A stretch of 8,716 nucleotides of DNA from a bacterium HR39 (GTDB lineage: Bacteria; Pseudomonadota; Alphaproteobacteria; Geminicoccales; Geminicoccaceae): contig BEIP01000030.1 of assembly GCA_002898955.1 (NCBI GenBank), positions 1 to 8,716 of the forward strand, read 5' to 3'. The translations under genes were made by a program, and so were the position numbers. Shown here in pieces: positions 1 through 7,441 of the stretch; within the stretch, counting starts at the first letter, position 1; every line of letters starts with the position of its first letter. The notes beneath the pieces were generated by a model. That model had not been told where the DNA came from. It did no database searches and saw only the letters and a program-made list of their open reading frames with translations.

Positions 1-1
1 G

Positions 2-724
2 TCGGACCGCGACTTCGCACTGGACTATCTGGCCGCCGCCGCCATCACCGCCGTGCACCTCTCGCGCCTGGCCGAGGAGCTGGTGATCTGGTCGACGCCC
101 CAGTTCGGCTTCGTGCGCCTCGCCGAGGCCTTCACCACCGGCAGCTCCATCATGCCGCAGAAGCGCAATCCCGACGCGGCGGAGCTGATCCGGGCCAAGC
201 CCGGGCGGATCGTGGGCGACCTCGTGCGGCTGCTCGTCGTGCTCAAGGGCCTGCCGCTCGCCTATTCGAAGGACATGCAGGAGGACAAGGAAGGGGTCTT
301 CGACGCCGCCGATCACCTCGAACTCTCGCTCGAGGCCATGACGGCCATGGTCCGCACCCTCTCGGTGGACCGCGAGCGCATGCGGGCCGCCGCCACCCTC
401 GGCCACACGCTGGCCACCGATCTGGCCGACTGGCTGGTGCGGGAGAAGGGCGTGCCGTTCCGCGATGCCCATGCCATCGTCGGCAGGGTGGTGCGGCTCG
501 CCGAGGAGCGCGGCGTCCAGCTCCACGAGCTCTCCGCACCGGATCTGGCCTCGGTGGATCCGCGGCTGGACGGGTCGGCGTTCGCCGTGCTCACACCCGA
601 GCGGGCGGTGGCGGCGCGGCGCAGCTACGGCGGTACCGCGCCCGAGCGGGTTCGCGCGGCCATCGAGGAGGCGGTACGGCGCTACGGGCTCGACCCCGAG
701 GTCGAGGCGGAGGAGGAGGCATGA
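2..724 (+). CDS. argH: Argininosuccinate lyase, C-terminal half (5' end outside window)
   Basis: Catalyses the last step of arginine synthesis, splitting argininosuccinate into arginine and fumarate; cytosolic homotetramer of the fumarase/aspartase superfamily. The reading frame is open from base 2, so the true start lies upstream. The 240 visible residues begin with [10 protein letters not shown] and carry the superfamily signature [12 protein letters not shown] (fragment residues 47-58), whose serine pair supplies the catalytic acid/base residue and whose lysine and asparagine bind substrate. Full-length ArgH is usually about 460-470 residues, so roughly the N-terminal half is missing because of the window edge, not because of truncation. 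The rest is the helical C-terminal domain, ending in an acidic tail rich in Glu. The stop codon overlaps the start of the next gene (ATGA), so the two are probably co-transcribed and coupled. Identification is secure. Confidence 0.96.
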   Translation, partial: SDRDFALDYLAAAAITAVHLSRLAEELVIWSTPQFGFVRLAEAFTTGSSIMPQKRNPDAAELIRAKPGRIVGDLVRLLVVLKGLPLAYSKDMQEDKEGVFDAADHLELSLEAMTAMVRTLSVDRERMRAAATLGHTLATDLADWLVREKGVPFRDAHAIVGRVVRLAEERGVQLHELSAPDLASVDPRLDGSAFAVLTPERAVAARRSYGGTAPERVRAAIEEAVRRYGLDPEVEAEEEA

Positions 725-2103
725 ACGATCCGGTGCTGCGCGAGCTCGCCGATGCCCTCGGCCCGGACGTGGTGATCCCGGGCGAGGAGGCCGACGTGCG
801 CTACTGGAACGACTGGGCGGGGCTGCCGCCGGTGCGCCCGAAGGCGGTCCTGCGCCCGCGCACCGTCGAGGAGGTCTCGTTGGCGCTCTCCGTGTGCAAC
901 CGGCGCCTGCAGCCCGTCGTGCCGCAGGGCGGGCGCACGGGTCTCGCCGGCGCCGGCCGGCCGAGCGAGGGGGCCATCGTGCTCTCCCTCGAGCGGATGA
1001 ACCGGGTGCTCGAGGTGGACACCGCCAACGCGGCACTGGTGGCCGAGGCCGGCGTGGTGCTGGAGGCGGCCCAGCAGGCGGCGGCCGAAGCCGGCATGTT
1101 CCTGCCGCTCGATCTCGGTGCGCGCGGTTCGTGCCAGATCGGCGGCGTCCTCGCCACCAACGCCGGCGGCAACCGGGTGATCCGCTTCGGCATGGCCCGC
1201 GACAACTGCCTCGGCCTCGAGGCGGTGCTGGCCGACGGTACGGTGGTGGGCGGCCTCAACCGGCTCGTGAAGAACAACGCCGGCTTCGACCTCAGACAGC
1301 TCTTCGTCGGCAGCGAGGGCACACTCGGCGTGATCACCCGGGCGGTGCTGAAGGTCCAGCCCGAACCCTCCACCACCGCCGCGGCCTTCTGCGGGCTGCG
1401 CGACTTCGAGGCGATGGTGGCGCTTCTGGAGCGCGCGCGGGCGCGGCTGGGCGGCATCCTCTCGGCCTTCGAGGCCATGTGGCCCGAGTACTACGATCTC
1501 ATGATCGATCACGTGCAGCGGCTGCGCGCGCCGCTCTCCGGGCGGCATGCCATGTACGTGCTGCTGGAGGCGCGCGGCTACCACCCCGAGAGCGACGAGG
1601 CCCGCTTCGAGCGGCTGCTCGCGGATCTCGTCGCGGAGGGGATGGTGGAGGACGCGGCGCTGGCCCGCTCGGAGCGGGACGTGCGGGACTTCTGGGCGGT
1701 GCGCGATGCCGTCGCCGAATTCCCCATCCTGCTGGGCCGCCACGTCAACTTCGACCTCGGCCTGCCGGTGCGCACCATGCAGCCCTTCGTCGACGCGCTG
1801 CGCCGGCGTCTGCCCGCCGCCTTCCCCGGGATCCGCGCCGTCTACTTCGGCCACATCGGCGACGGCAATCTGCACGTGGTCACCGGCGTGCCCGAGGGAG
1901 TGGACACGCACGCCGTCGAGGATCTGGTCTACCGCACCGTGGGCGAGTTCGGCGGCACCATTTCGGCCGAACACGGCATCGGCACCATCAAGAAGCCGTG
2001 GTTCCACCTGGTGCGCAGCGCCGCCGACATCGCCACCATGCGCCGGCTCAAGCGCACGCTCGATCCCAACGGCATCCTCAATCCCGGCAAGGTGGTGGAC
2101 TGA
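721..2103 (+). CDS. FAD-linked D-2-hydroxyacid dehydrogenase (D2HGDH/GlcD family)
   Basis: A 460-residue flavoenzyme expected to oxidise a D-2-hydroxyacid to the 2-oxoacid. The N-terminal FAD-binding domain (about residues 35-215) shows the loop PQGGRTGL (68-75), [15 protein letters not shown] (128-142), ATNAGG (145-150) and [11 protein letters not shown] (196-206), very like human D-2-hydroxyglutarate dehydrogenase. The C-terminal oxidase domain has GHIGDGNLH (377-385) and SAEHGIG (415-421). By family comparison H378, H385 and E417 would bind the divalent metal and H418 would be catalytic. Residues that in D2HGDH hold the substrate's second carboxylate appear changed (Thr to A332, Lys to N343, aligned by eye), so the substrate may not be 2-hydroxyglutarate. 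No signal peptide or membrane segment is visible. The ATG overlaps the argH stop and follows a purine-rich GGAGGAGG stretch, which supports this start. The family is certain, the substrate is not. Confidence 0.9.
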   Translation: MNDPVLRELADALGPDVVIPGEEADVRYWNDWAGLPPVRPKAVLRPRTVEEVSLALSVCNRRLQPVVPQGGRTGLAGAGRPSEGAIVLSLERMNRVLEVDTANAALVAEAGVVLEAAQQAAAEAGMFLPLDLGARGSCQIGGVLATNAGGNRVIRFGMARDNCLGLEAVLADGTVVGGLNRLVKNNAGFDLRQLFVGSEGTLGVITRAVLKVQPEPSTTAAAFCGLRDFEAMVALLERARARLGGILSAFEAMWPEYYDLMIDHVQRLRAPLSGRHAMYVLLEARGYHPESDEARFERLLADLVAEGMVEDAALARSERDVRDFWAVRDAVAEFPILLGRHVNFDLGLPVRTMQPFVDALRRRLPAAFPGIRAVYFGHIGDGNLHVVTGVPEGVDTHAVEDLVYRTVGEFGGTISAEHGIGTIKKPWFHLVRSAADIATMRRLKRTLDPNGILNPGKVVD

Positions 2104-2133
2104 GGCCGCTCCGGCGGTTCCGGAGAAGGCGAA

Positions 2134-2157
2134 GGGGCGGGCCGCAGGGCCCGCCCC
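2134..2157. terminator. Perfect GC hairpin between convergent genes
   Basis: A 10-bp perfect stem (GGGGCGGGCC / GGCCCGCCCC) closes a GCAG tetraloop in the 79-bp gap between the stop of the FAD dehydrogenase (plus strand) and the stop of leuA (minus strand). Its position between two converging genes suggests a bidirectional terminator. There is no T-tract on either side, so it may act as a pause or 3'-end stabiliser rather than a classical intrinsic terminator. Confidence 0.6.
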
Positions 2158-2182
2158 GGTCGCATCGGACTTCGCGCCGGCT

Positions 2183-3754
<1,572 letters not shown>

Positions 3755-3810
3755 GGTCCGCTGCTCCCGTTCCGAAGGGCATGATGCCGGAGAGGATCCG
3801 CCGGATCACC

Positions 3811-3879
3811 GCGGTGCGGACCCGCAGGGGCACGCACCGCACCCGCCCTGAGCGCGCCGGTTCGCGGCGGGCTCAGGGC
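3811..3879 (-). promoter_or_regulatory. leuA attenuator hairpins
   Basis: Two stem-loops lie between the leader-peptide stop and leuA. The first (3845-3879) has a 9-bp outer stem (GCCCTGAGC / GCTCAGGGC), one mismatch, a 5-bp inner stem (CGCCG / CGGCG) and a 5-base loop. The leader TGA lies inside its 5' arm, so a ribosome that reaches the stop would prevent it folding, while one stalled at the leucine codons would leave it free. The second (3811-3840) has an 8-bp stem (GCGGTGCG / CGCACCGC) with a small inner stem around GCAG. Part of the first hairpin's 3' arm (CAGGGC) could instead pair with GCCCCTG in the second, which gives a possible switch. No U-tract follows either hairpin, so which one terminates, and whether termination is intrinsic, is unclear. 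Confidence 0.55.
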
Positions 3880-3980
3880 CGCGTAAGTCGCAGGAGCAGC
3901 AGGGAGGTGGCGGGCACCGCGAGGGCGCGCACGCGTCCCGTGCGCGAATCGGGCAGGATGTGGATCCTCGCGGCTCGCAT
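3873..3980 (-). CDS. leuL: Leucine-rich leader peptide of leuA
   Basis: A 35-codon reading frame upstream of leuA, ending 118 bases before the leuA start. Residues 27-32 read LLLLRL, encoded by CTG CTG CTC CTG CGA CTT: five leucine codons in six, just before the stop and directly before a strong hairpin. Together with its place ahead of leuA this is the hallmark of ribosome-mediated leucine attenuation: scarce leucyl-tRNA stalls the ribosome here and lets leuA be transcribed. The ATG at 3980 has only a weak GAGGT about 12 bases upstream. In-frame GTG codons (at peptide residues 17 and 22) would give 19- or 14-residue versions with the same control codons, so the exact start is uncertain. The peptide itself probably has no other role. 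The name leuL follows enterobacterial usage by function, not by sequence similarity. Confidence 0.7.
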   Translation of the reverse strand: MRAARIHILPDSRTGRVRALAVPATSLLLLRLTRP

Positions 3981-4024
3981 GTGGACGGCTCGACCTCGCT
4001 CGACCGGATGGCCCGCTCGCACCT

Positions 4025-4053
4025 CATATGCACCCGCGGCCGGGCGCTGTAAA
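4025..4053 (-). promoter_or_regulatory. Candidate promoter of the leuA leader transcript
   Basis: On the minus strand TTTACA (4048-4053; 5 of 6 to the sigma70 -35 consensus) is followed after 17 bases by CATATG (4025-4030), or after 19 by TATGAG (4 of 6 to the -10 consensus). These are among the few AT-rich spots in this GC-rich region. The implied start, near 4017, gives a short 5' leader of about 37 bases before the leader-peptide ATG. It sits just past the permease stop codon, so leuA need not depend on read-through from upstream. The -10 match is imperfect. Confidence 0.45.
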
Positions 4054-4061
4054 GGGCCGGC

Positions 4062-4967
4062 TCACTCCTCGATCACCACGAAGGGATCGGCCGGCGGCAC
4101 CACCAGATCGGCCAAAAGCCGCGCCGCCACCAGCAGCACCAGCACGGCGAACAGCCCGCGCACCCACTCGCCGCGCAGCCGCAGGGCGAGCCGCGTGCCG
4201 TACTGGGCCCCCACCACGCTGCCGAGGATGCCGAGCAGCGCCAGCACGATGTCGACGCTGCGGTTGGCCCAGGCGTGGAGCAGGGTGGTGAAGACGGCCA
4301 CCACCGCGATCTGGAAGTGGGAGGTGCCGAGGACCACGCCGGTGGGCATGCGCAGCACGTAGACCATGGCCGGCACCAGCAGGAAGCCGCCGCCCACGCC
4401 GAACAGCGCCGCCAGCACGCCGGCGGCGAAGCCCACCCCGGCCGGCGCCAGCGGGCTGATGTAGAGGTGCGAGGCGGGAAAGCGCATGCGCAGCGGCAGG
4501 CGGTGGAGCAGCGGACGCCGGCGCCGCTCCGGCCGGCCGGCACGCCGGCGGCGCACCAGCGTGCCGACGGTCTCGAAGGCGGTGAGCAGGCCGATGGTGG
4601 AGAGCAGCAGCACATAGCCGACGGTGACCACGAGGTCCACCTGGCCGAGCTCGCGCAGGAGCCGGAACAGGCCCACGCCCGCGGCGCTGCCGAAGAGGCC
4701 GCCCACCGACATCACCGCGCCCATGCGCAGATCGAGGCTGCCGCGGCGCAGATGCTGGAGCGCGCTCGAGAAGGAGGAGGCGAGGATCAGCGGCGCCTGG
4801 CTCCCCACCGCCACCGTCGGCGGCATCCCGTAGAACAGCAGCGCCGGGGTCATGACGAAGCCGCCGCCCACGCCGAACAGCCCCGAGGCCAGCCCCGCCA
4901 CCGCGCCGAGCGCGAGGATGACGAAGGCGTCCACCGACATCTCGGCGATGGGGAGATAGATGAGCAC
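4062..4967 (-). CDS. TauE/SafE (TSUP) family inner-membrane anion permease
   Basis: A 301-residue integral membrane protein of the TSUP family, whose characterised members export sulfite or sulfoacetate or move other small anions. The two family half-repeats are plain: GLFGVGGGFVMTPA (29-42) and ALFGVGGGFLLVPA (187-200). Hydrophobic segments lie at about 13-35, 37-56, 84-101, 111-131, 175-200, 202-207/212-230, 238-256 and 270-290. The halves are joined by a strongly basic loop (about 138-162, with runs of Arg), expected in the cytosol. The start is GTG at 4967: the N-terminus LIYLPIAEMS is, as I recall, conserved in alphaproteobacterial relatives, which favours it over Met10, though no good ribosome-binding site precedes either. 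A TTGACG at 5020-5025 could be a -35 box but lacks a good -10. It lies 98 bp after the enolase-like gene on the same strand. The transported anion cannot be told from sequence. Confidence 0.9.
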   Translation of the reverse strand: MLIYLPIAEMSVDAFVILALGAVAGLASGLFGVGGGFVMTPALLFYGMPPTVAVGSQAPLILASSFSSALQHLRRGSLDLRMGAVMSVGGLFGSAAGVGLFRLLRELGQVDLVVTVGYVLLLSTIGLLTAFETVGTLVRRRRAGRPERRRRPLLHRLPLRMRFPASHLYISPLAPAGVGFAAGVLAALFGVGGGFLLVPAMVYVLRMPTGVVLGTSHFQIAVVAVFTTLLHAWANRSVDIVLALLGILGSVVGAQYGTRLALRLRGEWVRGLFAVLVLLVAARLLADLVVPPADPFVVIEE

Positions 4968-5030
4968 GGATGCGCGCCCGCCCGGGGCCCGCTTCCACTT
5001 GCGGGCGAAAGCGACGGGCCGTCAAGGCGG

Positions 5031-5062
5031 GGGACGGCGGGCGGCCGGCGAGCGCCGTTCCC
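5031..5062 (-). terminator. Hairpin just after the enolase-like gene
   Basis: In the 98-bp gap between the enolase-like stop and the permease start, GGGAACGGCG and CGCCGTCCC (minus strand) form a 9-bp stem with a single bulged A and a 13-base GC-rich loop, beginning four bases past the stop codon. It could end the kinase-enolase transcript or only protect its 3' end. There is no T-tract. A separate 6-bp stem (GCCCGC / GCGGGC, 4987-5006) lies about 20 bases before the permease start. Confidence 0.4.
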
Positions 5063-5065
5063 GCG

Positions 5066-6364
5066 TCACGTGCGCGCACCGGCGGCCGCACCCCGCAGCG
5101 GCCTGCGACCGACGAAGGGGCCGGCGGCGGGATCCTCGGCGATGCGCAGCACCTCGTTCCACTTGGCGCCCCGCTCGGAGCGGGCGAGGGCCCCGACCTT
5201 GAGCTGGCCGGCGCCCAGCCCCACGGCGAGGTGGGCGATGGAGACGTCCTCGCTCTCGCCCGAGCGGGCGGAGACGATGGTGCCGAAGCCGGCGGTGCGG
5301 GCGGCGCGGAACGCCTCCAGCATGCCGCTCACCGTCCCCACCTGGTTGACCTTGAGCAGGGCGGCGTTGCACAGGCCGGAGGCCGCGGCCTCGCGCACCA
5401 GCCCGGCGCGCGTGACCAGCAGATCGTCGCCGACGAGCTGCACCCGATCGCCGATCCTGGCCGTCAGTTCGGCCCAGCCCGCGCGGTCGTCCTCGGCCAG
5501 CGGATCCTCGACCGCCGCGATCGGCCAGGAGTCGACCCAGCCCGCCACCAGATCCACCATGGCGGCGGAGTCCAGCTCGCGCCCCTCCAGTGCGAGGCGG
5601 TAGCGGCCGTTCCGCCCGAACTCCGAGGCCGCGACGTCGAGGGCGATCCACACCCGTCCGCCGGGCCGCTCGCCGGCGAGCTCGATGGCCGCGACCAGCG
5701 TCTCCAGCGCTTCCTCGTTGGAGGAGAAGGCGGGCCACCAGCCGCCCTCGTCGGCCACGCCGCAGAGCCGGCCCGAGCGGGCGAGGAGATCGCCGGCGGC
5801 GTGGTAGACTTCCGCCGTCACTTCGAGCGCCTCGTCGAAGGAGGCGGCACCGGGCACCATCACCAGCAGGTCCTGGATGTCGAGGCGCCGGCCGGCGTGG
5901 GCACCGCCGCCGAAGATCTGGATCTCGGGAAGCGGCAGCGACGGCTCGGTGCCGAAGGTCTCGGCCACGTGGCGCCACAGCGGCCGGTCCGCCTCGCGCG
6001 CGGCAGCGTGCAGCACGGCGAGGGAGGTGGCGGTGAGCACGTTGCCGCCGAGGATGCGGCAATCGGGAGTGGGATCGAGCTCGCGCAAAAGCGCGTCGAT
6101 CTCCTCCTGCGGCTGCGGCTCGCGGCCCACCAGCGCCGGCGCCACCACGTCCTCCACCCGGCGCAGGGCGTGGCGCACGTCGCGTCCGCGCAGGCGCGGG
6201 CCGCCGTCGCGCAGATCGAGCGCCTCCCGCGAGCCGCGCGAGGCGCCGGCCGGGGCGATGGCCCGTCCCACCGCGCCGCTCTCCAGCCGCACCTCCACCT
6301 CGATGGTGGGAAAGCCGCGCGAGTCCCACACGCGGCGGCCGTGGACGGCGACGATGGCGCTCAC
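5066..6364 (-). CDS. Divergent enolase-family protein (phosphopyruvate hydratase homologue)
   Basis: 432 residues, the normal length of bacterial enolase, with both the N-terminal (about 1-135) and TIM-barrel C-terminal domains. Recognisable blocks are WDSRGFPTIEVEV (13-25), PAGASRGSREALDLRD (38-53), ADEGG (204-208), ALDVAASEF (241-249), VEDPL (285-289), VGDDLLVT (311-318), LLKVNQVGT (336-344), SARSGESED (365-373) and QLKVG (387-391). Against yeast numbering the Mg ligands (D243, E286, D313), Ser39 (S42), His159 (H156), Glu211 (E206), Lys345 (K338), Arg374 (R367) and Lys396 (K389) are kept. Glu168 is replaced by D165 and His373 by A366; the usual DSRGNP and SGASTG are DSRGFP and AGASRG. These are residues near the substrate hydroxyl, so this is likely a paralogue with altered or weak 2-phosphoglycerate activity. 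The GTG start overlaps the kinase stop and has an ideal GGAGG six bases upstream; a 119-codon upward extension of the frame merely shadows the kinase gene. It could still be the organism's only enolase, but I think that unlikely. Confidence 0.85.
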   Translation of the reverse strand: MSAIVAVHGRRVWDSRGFPTIEVEVRLESGAVGRAIAPAGASRGSREALDLRDGGPRLRGRDVRHALRRVEDVVAPALVGREPQPQEEIDALLRELDPTPDCRILGGNVLTATSLAVLHAAAREADRPLWRHVAETFGTEPSLPLPEIQIFGGGAHAGRRLDIQDLLVMVPGAASFDEALEVTAEVYHAAGDLLARSGRLCGVADEGGWWPAFSSNEEALETLVAAIELAGERPGGRVWIALDVAASEFGRNGRYRLALEGRELDSAAMVDLVAGWVDSWPIAAVEDPLAEDDRAGWAELTARIGDRVQLVGDDLLVTRAGLVREAAASGLCNAALLKVNQVGTVSGMLEAFRAARTAGFGTIVSARSGESEDVSIAHLAVGLGAGQLKVGALARSERGAKWNEVLRIAEDPAAGPFVGRRPLRGAAAGART

Positions 6365-7383
6365 CCGTCTCCTCCCCCGTCCGGTGCGAGAGCACGGTCG
6401 AAGAGGTCCCCGACCCGCCGCGGCGGCTCCACGAGCAGCCGGCGGGCGATGCGGCGCACCCGGGCGCGCCCGTGCCCGTCGAGGTACTCGACCGGCGACT
6501 TGCCGTCGACCCGGGCGAGCATCAGGGCCGGTACCAGCCCGGCGACGCGCGCTTCCAGCCCCGCGCGGTCCTCGAAGTCGACGTGCCGAAGCCAGGCGGA
6601 GAGGAAGGCCGAGGCTTCGCCGCGCAGGGCGGATGCGAGGTGCGGCATGTGCACGGCCTTGAGCAGCAGATGGTTGACACAGAAGGCCGGGTCGAAGGCC
6701 GGATCGCCCATGGTGGCGCATTCGGCATCGAGCAGCAGCGGCCGGCCGGCGCGCACCAGCACGTTCTTGGGGCTGACGTCACCATGGACGAGCGCCCGAT
6801 GCGCCCGCTCGAGCATGTGGGCGAGGCCTTCGAGGCGCGGTGCCAGGTCCGGGTGGCGCGTGGCGGTGAAGAGCAGATAGGGCTCGATGCGCAGCGCCCG
6901 GAAGTCCTCCATGTTGCGGAAGGGCGCACGGTCGAAGTCGGGGCGGGCGCTCGCGGCGTGGATGCGCCCGACGAGATCGCCGAGCGCCGCCGCGACGCCC
7001 GGCAGGATGCGCCCCGCCAGCAGTTCCGCCTTCCAGTTGCGGACGGCGGGGCCGCCCAGGTACTCCATCACGAAGCCGTGCAGCCGCTCCGAGCGGCCGA
7101 ACAGGCGCACGGCATTCTCCGGCACGATGCGGGCCGCCACCCCGAGCCAGGCGTATTCGGCACGGTTGCGGCGCACCGGTGCGCGCCATTCCTCCACGAC
7201 CCGCAGCCGCGGCAGGGCGAACTTGGCGCAGAAGACGAGCCCGTCGCGCAGCTCCACCCGCGCGATGTCGGAGGCCACGCCGCCGGTGAGCGGCTCGACC
7301 CCGACCACGTCCTCCGCACGGGCGAGCCCGAGTTCCTCCACCAGCTCCCGGCAGCGCCGGGCGAGATCGGCCCGCTCGTCCAT
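6361..7383 (-). CDS. APH-fold phosphotransferase (small-molecule kinase)
   Basis: A 340-residue kinase of the aminoglycoside phosphotransferase/choline kinase/methylthioribose kinase superfamily. Visible elements: a glycine-rich loop at GGVASD (34-39), FCAKFALP (51-58) with K54 as likely ATP lysine, the catalytic HGDVSPKNVLV (200-210; D202 base and N207 metal ligand in the HxDxxxxN pattern), and LLLDAECATMGDPAFDPAF (216-234), where D219 and E221 take the place of the metal-binding Asp. No membrane segment. The superfamily phosphorylates hydroxyls of many small metabolites; true antibiotic resistance is not suggested by the context. Its stop overlaps the start of the enolase-like gene (GTGA), so the product may feed a phosphorylated hydroxyacid or polyol to that enzyme. 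The ATG at 7383 has AGGTGG eight bases upstream; the frame stays open further up, but without better support. Fold and kinase activity are well supported, the substrate is unknown. Confidence 0.85.
   Translation of the reverse strand: MDERADLARRCRELVEELGLARAEDVVGVEPLTGGVASDIARVELRDGLVFCAKFALPRLRVVEEWRAPVRRNRAEYAWLGVAARIVPENAVRLFGRSERLHGFVMEYLGGPAVRNWKAELLAGRILPGVAAALGDLVGRIHAASARPDFDRAPFRNMEDFRALRIEPYLLFTATRHPDLAPRLEGLAHMLERAHRALVHGDVSPKNVLVRAGRPLLLDAECATMGDPAFDPAFCVNHLLLKAVHMPHLASALRGEASAFLSAWLRHVDFEDRAGLEARVAGLVPALMLARVDGKSPVEYLDGHGRARVRRIARRLLVEPPRRVGDLFDRALAPDGGGDG
6371..6375 (-). promoter_or_regulatory. Ribosome-binding site setting the enolase-like start
   Basis: GGAGG on the minus strand, six bases before the GTG at 6364 and inside the last codons of the kinase (which read ...GGGDG). 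It fixes the start at GTG and shows translational coupling through the 4-base GTGA overlap. Confidence 0.75.
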
Positions 7384-7441
7384 CGCATCGTCCACCTGCC
7401 TCCGCGGGGAGGTTGTGGCGGCACCGGGCGGTGCGGACAAG
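7384..7441 (-). promoter_or_regulatory. Upstream region of the kinase-enolase pair
   Basis: Short gap ahead of the kinase start, facing the remnant on the plus strand. It holds two small inverted repeats: GCACC/GGTGC around a 4-base centre (7421-7434) and CCTCC/GGAGG around GCGG (7399-7412). On the minus strand TTGTCC and CACAAC are 17 bases apart and are a poor sigma70 match that overlaps the first repeat. A promoter is expected here by position, but the sequence evidence is weak. Confidence 0.2.

Noticed and set aside
3806..4033. 75-codon cysteine- and proline-rich frame on the minus strand upstream of leuA
   Set aside because: It overlaps the leader peptide in another frame, lacks a clear ribosome-binding site, and the leader frame with its leucine run and hairpin timing explains the region better.
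6365..6721. Upstream extension of the enolase-like frame by 119 codons
   Set aside because: This part lies inside the kinase gene; the enolase N-terminal motif begins right at the GTG at 6364, which has its own GGAGG.
4275..6880. Two long plus-strand frames (442 and 636 codons) opposite the permease, enolase-like and kinase genes
   Set aside because: They are antisense to motif-bearing genes, rich in Arg, Gly, His and Ala, with no recognisable domain.
6361..7383. Reading the APH-fold kinase as an antibiotic resistance gene
   Set aside because: Only the general kinase motifs match; coupling to an enolase homologue points to metabolism, and no mobile element is nearby.
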